From an uncultured Lachnospiraceae bacterium (GTDB lineage: Bacteria; Bacillota; Clostridia; Lachnospirales; Lachnospiraceae), in NCBI GenBank assembly GCA_910577765.1, contig CAJTOV010000191.1:1-6214 (forward strand): a DNA stretch of 6,214 bases, written 5' to 3'. Shown here piece after piece: positions 1-4,709 of this stretch; positions within the stretch are counted from its first letter, which is position 1, and each line of letters starts with the position of its first letter. The translations under genes were made by a program, and so were the position numbers. Below the pieces are notes generated by a model, which was not told where the DNA came from, made no database searches, and saw only the letters and a program-made list of their open reading frames with translations.

Positions 1-24
1 TGTGTTTACATTTGCACCTGCCAT
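1..24 (-). CDS. 5' end of an unidentified gene, cut by the window edge
   Basis: Only the first eight codons are inside the window (Met-Ala-Gly-Ala-Asn-Val-Asn-Thr). The start is chosen because an AAGGAG ribosome binding site (plus-strand positions 35-40) lies 10 bases upstream of the ATG at 24-22. It follows the DUF6674-like gene on the same strand with an 85-base gap, so it is probably the next gene of the same element, perhaps co-transcribed through the weak hairpin in between. Eight residues are too few to assign a family. Confidence 0.55.
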
Positions 25-59
25 ATGGTTATTTCTCCTTTTCCTCCATAAAAGCAGAA

Positions 60-83
60 AACAGATAAGTTTCCCTATCTGTT
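60..83 (-). terminator. Weak hairpin between two minus-strand genes, possible partial terminator
   Basis: Positions 60-67 (AACAGATA) and 76-83 (TATCTGTT) form a perfect 8-bp stem with an 8-base loop. On the minus strand the stem is followed by an interrupted T-rich run (TTCTGCTTTT). The stem is AT-rich and the U-tract is broken, so it would terminate poorly. It sits between the stop of the DUF6674-like gene and the ribosome binding site of the next gene, where it could lower downstream expression or stabilise a 3' end. Confidence 0.35.
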
Positions 84-109
84 CCCGCTCTGGATATTTT
101 TATTGATAT

Positions 110-940
110 TTATAAACATTCCGCCTTGCTCTTTGTTTTTGCCTTGTCCGGTTCCGGCGCTTTTTTCTGCTGGTCTGTTTTTGCTTTCATCTGTGAAAGT
201 TTATCCTTTAAAGACTCCCGTCCGCCTTTCTCCGCCTCTTTTCCGGCATTGAAACACTCCGACAGCCGATCCAGCTTTTCAAATGCCTTGTCAACGGATT
301 CAATATCTTTCCGCAGATTTTCCACCGCCTTTTTCACAGGCTTATTGATTACCCTTGTCAGACCGACACCCGGCTTTTCGTCGGATACTTCTCTTGTACC
401 TTTTCCAGCTAACAGTCTGCCCACATTGGAAACGCTGTTCCCGATCTGCTTTAGTTCATCCCCGATGCTGTCTATCTGGTTGGCTGTCTTTTGGCAGTCC
501 AGCATTACCCCAGTCAGATGCTCACGGTAATCCGCAAGCGCCCACTTCACACCAGAGATCCATTTCTGGACAACCCTGCACATTTCCGATCTGCCTTTTT
601 CCTTAAAAGCATTGACCGCCTGCACCGTCGTTTCCACTAAATAATCTTTGATAGCTGAAAGGCGCACCGATAAATCCGTGATTTTCTCCTGAATGCGCTC
701 CACTTTAGCCATAAGGTTTTCTTTAACCTGTTTCGGCTGGTTTTCCTGCAACTGTGAAAGCTGCTGTCTGACACCCTGAAGCTCATCCGCCATTACAGCA
801 AGCTGTAGCTGCATACCTGCCGCATACTTAAAAAACTCCATAAGATCCTGCGACTGTTCTCTCATATTCTGCTGGTTAAGCAGCTCTATAAACTGCTTTA
901 GCACATCATTCTCCTCCATGAACGGTTTTGTATCTGTCAT
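110..940 (-). CDS. DUF6674-like coiled-coil protein of an integrative element
   Basis: This is a 276-residue soluble protein with no signal peptide or membrane segment. From memory of the family it resembles DUF6674 proteins, which have unknown function and occur in integrative/conjugative elements of gut clostridia; a profile search would be needed to confirm this. The N-terminal 45 residues are acidic and amphipathic. Residues about 50-110 look strongly coiled-coil, rich in Gln, Glu, Leu and Lys, and further long helices follow to about residue 175. The last 40 residues are Lys/Glu/Ala-rich and probably disordered. The start is supported by an AAAGGA ribosome binding site (plus strand 951-958 region) about 9 bases upstream. 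It lies downstream of a tandem terminator region, so it probably has its own promoter or depends on read-through; I see no convincing promoter. A structural or adaptor role is possible from the helical make-up, but no enzymatic motif is visible. Confidence 0.8.
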   Translation of the reverse strand: MTDTKPFMEENDVLKQFIELLNQQNMREQSQDLMEFFKYAAGMQLQLAVMADELQGVRQQLSQLQENQPKQVKENLMAKVERIQEKITDLSVRLSAIKDYLVETTVQAVNAFKEKGRSEMCRVVQKWISGVKWALADYREHLTGVMLDCQKTANQIDSIGDELKQIGNSVSNVGRLLAGKGTREVSDEKPGVGLTRVINKPVKKAVENLRKDIESVDKAFEKLDRLSECFNAGKEAEKGGRESLKDKLSQMKAKTDQQKKAPEPDKAKTKSKAECL

Positions 941-966
941 ATTTTATTTTCCTTTCTTTTTTCCAC

Positions 967-1001
967 AAAAAATACCGCCCTGAATATTTACAAGACGGTA
1001 T
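967..1001 (-). terminator. Rho-independent terminator, distal of a tandem pair
   Basis: Positions 972-979 and 994-1001 pair as an 8-bp stem on the minus-strand RNA, with one G-U wobble and a 14-base loop. A run of U residues (from plus-strand A967-A971) follows directly. It lies between the GNAT gene and the DUF6674-like gene, 27 bases before the latter's start codon, so it would block transcription from upstream or act as an attenuator in the leader of the DUF6674-like gene. Confidence 0.55.
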
Positions 1002-1053
1002 ATCCCATACAATAGAAATCCTGTTTTATGATCTTTCCATTGCCATGAATTAA

Positions 1054-1096
1054 AAAAGACGCATGGACTGTAATGCTTATGTTCCATGCGCCTTTT
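1054..1096 (-). terminator. Rho-independent terminator of the toxin-antitoxin operon
   Basis: Positions 1060-1067 (CGCATGGA) and 1083-1090 (TCCATGCG) form a perfect 8-bp GC-containing stem. It is extended outward by G1058-C1092 and A-T pairs 1054-1057/1093-1096 across one mismatch, and the loop is 15 bases. On the minus strand a run of six T residues follows. It begins about 20 bases past the GNAT stop codon. The flanking A/T runs on both sides mean it could also work on the plus strand. Confidence 0.75.
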
Positions 1097-1115
1097 CGTT
1101 ACTATCCAATTTTTC

Positions 1116-1727
1116 TTAGAGCAGCCTTAAAAGCTGTACCAGTTCATGCTGGTCTGTTGTATTAGAAGCCGTAAGCCGGGTGTCAAACTGCCGGAATTTA
1201 TTATCCTGGTAAAACGCCAGCAGCCTTTCCTCGTCATTTGCCTCCACAAACGCCACCATTCCGCCTCCCATATACTGCATATCCTCAATAACGCTCCAAG
1301 CCAGTTCGAGAAGCTCCGCACCTGTAATTTCCTTATTCCTGCCATCTGTGTAATTTTTGCCAAGCTGTGCGATCAGGTATGCTGACATGGTATATGTCTG
1401 TGTCTGGCTGTCAAAATCACTGACACGCATAATTTTCCTTTTTATTGTATTGCTTACCCTTTCGCCCCGAACTGTCAGCGGCTTTAACGCTATGGTAAAA
1501 TATCCAACTAATGCCATACTTTTTAAGGAAAAGACAAGATATGTAACGGATTGGTTCTTTTTCGTGAATTCTATTGCGCTTTTTTTCAAAAAATGTTCAA
1601 TATCCGAATTTTGTGGACAGGAAAACTCGGAGAGTTCCTGGATCAGTTTATCCTCTCCGAGCTTTGGATTATCACTGTTAAGGTACTGGCGGATATTGGC
1701 AACTAAAAATCTATCGTTTTCCACCAT
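1116..1727 (-). CDS. GNAT-family acetyltransferase, probable toxin of a TA-like pair
   Basis: This is a 203-residue GNAT-fold protein. Visible GNAT features are the strand around residues 62-81 (YLVFSL...VGYFTIAL), the acetyl-CoA-binding motif A region at 117-126 (YLIAQLGKNY, a shortened Q-x-x-G-x-G/A form), the following helix at 135-150, the strand at 154-163 (GGGMVAFVEA) and motif B at 168-178 with Tyr173 (RLLAFYQDNKF). Tyr173 occupies the place of the general-acid Tyr of TacT-type toxins. TacT-like toxins acetylate aminoacyl-tRNA and stop translation; whether this protein does so is inferred from its fold and its partner. It is longer than classical TacT proteins (about 160 residues), with an extra N-terminal segment of about 60 residues. 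Its first codons overlap the antitoxin-like gene by 17 bases, and its ribosome binding site (AGGGAG) lies inside that gene, suggesting translational coupling. A metabolic or regulatory GNAT is an alternative. Confidence 0.8.
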   Translation of the reverse strand: MVENDRFLVANIRQYLNSDNPKLGEDKLIQELSEFSCPQNSDIEHFLKKSAIEFTKKNQSVTYLVFSLKSMALVGYFTIALKPLTVRGERVSNTIKRKIMRVSDFDSQTQTYTMSAYLIAQLGKNYTDGRNKEITGAELLELAWSVIEDMQYMGGGMVAFVEANDEERLLAFYQDNKFRQFDTRLTASNTTDQHELVQLLRLL

Positions 1728-1905
1728 TCGCTTTCTCCCTTTCCTCCATAAACTCTATCAGTTCCGCCTCTCCCTTTACAAACCTTGCAGCAATGGGAAT
1801 ACAAATAGGGCGGTCTTTGGCAGACGCTTCTATTGCATCAGCAAACAATTCCACCTGTTTCTCACCGGAAATGACAAAATTTTTCGTGATACTTGAAGTT
1901 GCCAT
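1711..1905 (-). CDS. Small antitoxin-like protein paired with the GNAT enzyme
   Basis: This is a 64-residue protein starting with a predicted beta strand (residues 5-13, SITKNFVIS), then a helix (15-30, EKQVELFADAIEASAK), a short middle segment and an acidic/basic C-terminal helix (45-58). A short N-terminal strand plus helix, encoded just upstream of and overlapping a GNAT gene, is typical of antitoxins of type II GNAT toxin modules. A ribbon-helix-helix-like DNA-binding role is plausible but not proven by any motif I can name. The start is well fixed by a strong AAAGGAGGTG ribosome binding site (plus strand 1911-1920) with 5 bases between it and the ATG. It is the first gene after the promoter at 1992-1964. 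As in other such modules, the product is likely to neutralise the enzyme through its C-terminal part and to repress its own promoter. Confidence 0.7.
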   Translation of the reverse strand: MATSSITKNFVISGEKQVELFADAIEASAKDRPICIPIAARFVKGEAELIEFMEEREKANGGKR

Positions 1906-1923
1906 ATAAACACCTCCTTTGTT

Positions 1924-1952
1924 AGTATGGCTTATTTTGCATCATACATACT
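1924..1952. repeat. Short inverted repeat in the TA leader, possible operator
   Basis: AGTATG at 1924-1929 and CATACT at 1947-1952 are perfect 6-base inverted copies with centres 23 bases apart, about two helical turns. They lie just downstream of the predicted start of transcription and upstream of the antitoxin ribosome binding site, where autoregulated TA operons often carry operators. The arms are short and chance is a real possibility. Confidence 0.25.
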
Positions 1953-1963
1953 TCCCTATCTAT

Positions 1964-1992
1964 ATTGTACGGTTTTGCAGCCGCTTTTGCAA
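1964..1992 (-). promoter_or_regulatory. Sigma-A-type promoter of the TA operon
   Basis: On the minus strand TTGCAA (1992-1987) and TACAAT (1969-1964) are separated by exactly 17 bases. They match the -35 consensus at 4 of 6 and the -10 consensus at 5 of 6 positions. Transcription would start near 1957, giving a leader of about 50 bases before the antitoxin start codon. Confidence 0.6.
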
Positions 1993-2004
1993 CAAAATTT
2001 TTCA

Positions 2005-2100
2005 TCAGTGATGTCCGGCGGCAGACTGGGGTTCCTGCTGGTGCTGTTCCCCAATCTGTGGCTGGCGATTCCGGCTGCGTTGTTTCCGGGGCTGTTCTGA
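2005..2100 (-). pseudogene. C-terminal relic of a Gln/Arg-rich protein
   Basis: The minus-strand frame ending at the TGA at 2007-2005 encodes a tail of strongly biased composition: Gln, Arg, Glu and Pro rich, including SEQPRKQRSRNRQPQ and GEQHQQEPQSAAGHH. It is the sort of low-complexity C-terminus found on relaxases and other large mobilisation proteins. The frame stays open upstream to about 2196, but there the composition changes to unbiased residues and the only ATG lies inside the 2180-2225 terminator, so there is no functional start. I read it as the 3' end of an element gene whose remainder was removed by a rearrangement near 2100. The parent family cannot be named from 31 residues, and a spurious frame remains possible. 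Confidence 0.4.
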
Positions 2101-2179
2101 CAAGGGGGAAACAGATGCAGGCTTGTGTCTGAGATATAATGGATTATTCCGGTCAGAGACATGACTGACTGGCACAAGA

Positions 2180-2225
2180 AAAAAGAACGTATACATAACC
2201 TTCTGGTTATGTGTGCGTTCTTTTT
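2180..2225. terminator. Strong bidirectional rho-independent terminator
   Basis: Positions 2180-2200 and 2205-2225 pair along 21 positions, including two G-U pairs on the plus-strand reading, around a TTCT loop. A-runs on the left arm and T-runs on the right arm provide a U-tract in both directions. On the minus strand it would end the LysR transcript that stops at 2312. On the plus strand it would end any transcript coming from the element side, so it insulates the two halves of the window. Confidence 0.85.
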
Positions 2226-2305
2226 AGTTATTTGATTTGTCAGTGAAAGTGGATTACAATAACTGACAAGAGAGAATATAAATAAAAAATATCTGATAAC
2301 TAAAA
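2222..2305. repeat. Nested inverted repeats downstream of the LysR gene
   Basis: An outer pair of perfect 10-base arms (TTTTAGTTAT 2222-2231 and ATAACTAAAA 2296-2305) encloses an inner pair of perfect 8-base arms (TTGTCAGT 2237-2244 and ACTGACAA 2262-2269). The block is AT-rich, has no coding potential, begins in the T-run of the 2180-2225 terminator and ends 7 bases before the LysR stop codon. It could form a structured 3' untranslated region or be the scar of a small mobile element or integration event. Confidence 0.45.
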
Positions 2306-2311
2306 GACGGA

Positions 2312-3256
2312 TTATGGGGATACATGAAAATCATTTGCAATCAGTGCAGGGCCCCGTTCTTTTATCAGATGGGCAAGGGTGCTCATAGCAGGGGTGAGAA
2401 CTTTCTGTTTCTGCCATGCCACGTACCAGGTTTCCTTCAGGGGCGGGGTTCCAATCTGGTATAAGCAGGGAACCTCCCGCATGGTAATATTGTGCAGGGT
2501 GACCTCCATGACAGCCGCGATTCCCAGCCCCTGCTCGCAGAGCTGGTGGGTCAGCAGCGCGTTCCTGGTGCGGATGGCGTCCCGGCAGCGGATCCCCAGG
2601 GTCTCCAGATAGTTGAGCATCCGTATGCTTCTGGGCGTATCGGCAGACACGAAGCTGGAATGATCCAGAAGCCGGTACATGTGAGGTTCCAGTATGGGAA
2701 CCGTATACTGTTTGCAGTCTATATGGAAATACAGCGGGTGTCCGGGAGGGATCATCATCAGAATGCGGTCATCCAGAAACGCTTCACAGGAAATACCGGC
2801 AGGCAGGGTGGGGGAAGAGAAGGCAGCCATATCCACGGTACCCTTTTCAATATATCCGGGCAGCTCTTTGGAATGGGCTTCCACCACCGTGACGTGGGCC
2901 CGGGGGCAGGCAGCCTGAAAATCCCCAAGAACCAGCTGCAGCAGATAAGAGCCGCGGGTAGGAGGAACGCCTATGACAATCCGGCAGTTTCCGGACTGGC
3001 CGGCTGGGTGGAACTCTTCCTGAAATTCCTGATGGAGAGCAAGGATTCTCTGACAGTATTCCAGATACCGCAGTCCGGTACTGGTGGGCTGGCAGGAATG
3101 CCGGGAACGGTTCAGAAGCACACAGCCGGTTTCCGCCTCTGCCCGGGCAATGATTTTGCTGATATAGGGCTGGGTATAGTTGAGAATCTGGGCTGCTTTT
3201 GTGATACTGCGCTGTTCCACCACCATCGCAAAGCAGCGGGCTTCGGTAAAGGTCAT
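2312..3256 (-). CDS. LysR-type transcriptional regulator, divergent from the amidohydrolase operon
   Basis: This is a 314-residue protein, normal for the family (about 300). An N-terminal winged helix-turn-helix spans residues about 3-60, with the signature R-S-I-T-K-A-A-Q-I-L-N-Y-T-Q-P-Y-I-S-K at 16-34. A linker helix follows, then an effector-binding domain from about residue 90 with the usual segment PPTRGSYLLQLVLGDFQ. The frame is open far upstream, but the Met at 3256 is chosen because it places the HTH at the normal distance from the N-terminus and has a GGAGG box about 12 bases upstream. That spacing is on the long side. The gene is divergent from the amidohydrolase gene across 150 bases holding two dyads, the classic layout in which a LysR protein controls the adjacent operon and itself in response to a pathway metabolite. 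Its C-terminal third is clearly related to the partial LysR at 5898-6214. The inducer is unknown. Confidence 0.93.
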   Translation of the reverse strand: MTFTEARCFAMVVEQRSITKAAQILNYTQPYISKIIARAEAETGCVLLNRSRHSCQPTSTGLRYLEYCQRILALHQEFQEEFHPAGQSGNCRIVIGVPPTRGSYLLQLVLGDFQAACPRAHVTVVEAHSKELPGYIEKGTVDMAAFSSPTLPAGISCEAFLDDRILMMIPPGHPLYFHIDCKQYTVPILEPHMYRLLDHSSFVSADTPRSIRMLNYLETLGIRCRDAIRTRNALLTHQLCEQGLGIAAVMEVTLHNITMREVPCLYQIGTPPLKETWYVAWQKQKVLTPAMSTLAHLIKERGPALIANDFHVSP

Positions 3257-3306
3257 AGGTTTTGGGTTCCTCCGGAATGTTTCTTTGTCGGCTGGGGTAA
3301 TGGTAC

Positions 3307-3347
3307 CCTCAGTGAACAAGGGGCGAGTGTCCCCTTGTCCACTGAGG
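3307..3347. promoter_or_regulatory. Long inverted repeat, candidate LysR operator
   Basis: CCTCAGTGAACAAGGGG (3307-3323) and CCCCTTGTCCACTGAGG (3331-3347) are 17-base inverted arms with a single mismatch and a 7-base centre. No T-run follows either arm, so it is not a simple terminator. It lies in the divergent intergenic region, about 60 bases before the amidohydrolase start codon and about 50 before the LysR start codon. That is the expected place for a shared operator. It could also form an RNA hairpin if transcription from the LysR side begins upstream of it. Confidence 0.6.
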
Positions 3348-3366
3348 ATATTGTAACCAATATAAC
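3348..3366 (+). promoter_or_regulatory. Second dyad overlapping a candidate -10 box of the operon
   Basis: ATATTG (3348-3353) and CAATAT (3358-3363) are perfect 6-base inverted arms around TAAC, directly abutting the longer repeat. The right arm overlaps TATAAC (3361-3366), a 5-of-6 match to the -10 consensus, and would place the transcription start near 3373. No good -35 box is present at the matching distance, as is usual for promoters that need an activator. The layout resembles the paired recognition and activation sites of LysR proteins, although a perfect T-N11-A box is not evident. Confidence 0.4.
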
Positions 3367-3406
3367 AGAAATACATGTTAATTTCAATACAGGAAGGAGC
3401 GTGACT

Positions 3407-4663
3407 ATGGAGAAACAGTATCTGTTGTTGTGCGGGAAGCTGTTTGACGGGGTTCAGGATGTTATGCAGGAGAACATGGAGGTCTGGGTGCGGGGCAGCC
3501 GCATCGAAAAGGTGGGAAGAAACCTTTCGGTTAAAGGGGACTGCCAGATCATTGACCTGCGGGGATGTACGGTGACTCCCGGAATGATCGACGCCCATGT
3601 ACATCTGTCGTATTTCAACTGGCGGGAAAAGAGGCAGGAGAATATATTCAATTCCCCGGCCTACAAAACCCTGGCAGTGCTTTACAGTGCCCAGAAGGCT
3701 CTGGAGCGGGGGTTTACGACTATCCGCCATGTGGGCTGCTCCTCTTTTGACGGGTATGGGTCCATTGATGTAAAAAGGGTTATAGAGGCAGGCTATTTTC
3801 AGGGCCCAAGGCTTGTTGTGGCGCCTATGTACCTGGGAGTAAACGGGGGTCCCGCAGACCACAGCCAGGCTTTAAAGACCAACTACCAGATGGCAGAAGC
3901 CATGCGCAGATGTTATCCGTCTATTGGCACGGGTCCGGATTTTTTCTGTAATGCAGTGCGGGAGCAGCAGAAACTGGGGGCAGATTTTATCAAGATTATG
4001 GTGTCTGGCTCCTTCTACTCCAAAGATTCATCTCCGGATCTTATCTATTTCCGGGATGATGAGCTGCGGGCCATTATTGATACGGCCCACAGCCTGAATA
4101 TGAAGGTGACTGCCCATACCTATGGTCCGGCTGCCATGCAGAAGCTGGCACGTATGGGGATCGACGGTATTGAACATGGAGCCCTGATGGATGCAGAGAC
4201 TGTAAAGGTGATGGAAGAGTGCGGGACCTGGCTGGTGCCAACCTTTTATCCGTATGATGCAGTGGTCAATCCGGACCCGGACAATCCCAACAACAGTGAC
4301 ATGGCTGCAAAGCTGGAAAAGTACGGGGCACGTCTGCGGGAAGGCCGCAGGCAGATTCTGGGAAGCCGCCTGCTACTGGGGTATGGAACGGATATTGTGT
4401 TCAATCACAACAATTATGAATGCGGTTACGAATACTGCTGCTGGCTGGCCAGCGGTGCGGATCCCTTCCGGGCCCTTCATGCAGCCACCTCCGGCAATGC
4501 GGAAATTCTGGGGATAGACCGGGAAACAGGTACCCTGGAGGAAGGGAAACTGGCAGACATTGCAGCCTGGAACCGGGACCTGCTGCTGGATAGGAAGGCG
4601 CTGCTGGATTGTGCCTTTGTCATGAAGGATGGAGTGATATATCCGGCAAAGAAGGTGGAATAG
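3407..4663 (+). CDS. Metal-dependent amidohydrolase, imidazolonepropionase/prolidase-like group
   Basis: This is a 418-residue cytosolic enzyme with no signal peptide. A small beta domain (residues 1-57, resumed at about 370-418) frames a TIM-barrel catalytic domain. All expected amidohydrolase metal ligands are visible: His64 and His66 in DAHVHL, Lys196 in DFIKIMVSG (the lysine expected to be carboxylated and to bridge two metals), His237 in VTAHTYG, His257 in IEHG and Asp329 in GTD. Such enzymes hydrolyse amide bonds in cyclic amides or blocked dipeptides; the Lys-containing subgroup includes Xaa-Pro and Xaa-Arg dipeptidase-like members. The substrate here is not predictable. The start at 3407 is preferred over an in-frame GTG at 3401 because AAGGAG (3394-3399) lies 7 bases upstream. 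The much longer open frame upstream is antisense to the LysR gene. It is the first gene of an operon with the membrane protein 46 bases downstream. His108 replaces the Asp usually seen in the TTxRDxG motif. Confidence 0.93.
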   Translation: MEKQYLLLCGKLFDGVQDVMQENMEVWVRGSRIEKVGRNLSVKGDCQIIDLRGCTVTPGMIDAHVHLSYFNWREKRQENIFNSPAYKTLAVLYSAQKALERGFTTIRHVGCSSFDGYGSIDVKRVIEAGYFQGPRLVVAPMYLGVNGGPADHSQALKTNYQMAEAMRRCYPSIGTGPDFFCNAVREQQKLGADFIKIMVSGSFYSKDSSPDLIYFRDDELRAIIDTAHSLNMKVTAHTYGPAAMQKLARMGIDGIEHGALMDAETVKVMEECGTWLVPTFYPYDAVVNPDPDNPNNSDMAAKLEKYGARLREGRRQILGSRLLLGYGTDIVFNHNNYECGYEYCCWLASGADPFRALHAATSGNAEILGIDRETGTLEEGKLADIAAWNRDLLLDRKALLDCAFVMKDGVIYPAKKVE

Positions 4664-4709
4664 GAAGGCATGCTTCCAGCCAGGAGGCAGATTTGGGGAG
4701 GGAAAGATA

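Noticed and set aside
126..606. Plus-strand open frames opposite the DUF6674-like gene
   Set aside because: They are low-complexity Ser/Phe-rich shadows of the coiled-coil gene, with no ribosome binding sites.
1357..1896. A 179-codon plus-strand open frame across the TA genes
   Set aside because: It is antisense to two well-supported overlapping genes that have proper ribosome binding sites, promoter and terminator.
2011..2100. A plus-strand 29-residue hydrophobic mini-ORF (starts MSGGRLGFLL) followed by a terminator, reminiscent of a type I toxin peptide
   Set aside because: There is no ribosome binding site (the upstream sequence is AAAATTTTTCATCAGTG), it has no charged tail, and it is the exact antisense of the Gln/Arg-rich relic, which explains its hydrophobic content.
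2005..2196. A 63-codon minus-strand open frame as an intact small gene
   Set aside because: Its only ATG lies inside the 2180-2225 terminator hairpin. Only the C-terminal 31 residues look protein-like, so it is treated as a gene relic.
3368..3385. GAAAT-N8-ATTTC inverted repeat just upstream of the amidohydrolase ribosome binding site
   Set aside because: The arms are only 5 bases and AT-rich, so it is too easily explained by chance to list as a regulatory site.
2492..3406. The plus-strand open frame extending the amidohydrolase about 305 codons upstream
   Set aside because: It is antisense to the LysR gene and has no domain content, and the amidohydrolase fold begins at the Met at 3407, which has a good ribosome binding site.
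3257..3862. The minus-strand open frame extending the LysR protein about 200 residues at its N-terminus
   Set aside because: It runs antisense through the amidohydrolase and intergenic dyads. LysR proteins start a few residues before the HTH, which fits the Met at 3256.
4663..4677. Small GGAAG/CTTCC hairpin after the amidohydrolase stop
   Set aside because: It has a 5-bp stem with no U-tract and does not interrupt the operon. It is likely chance.
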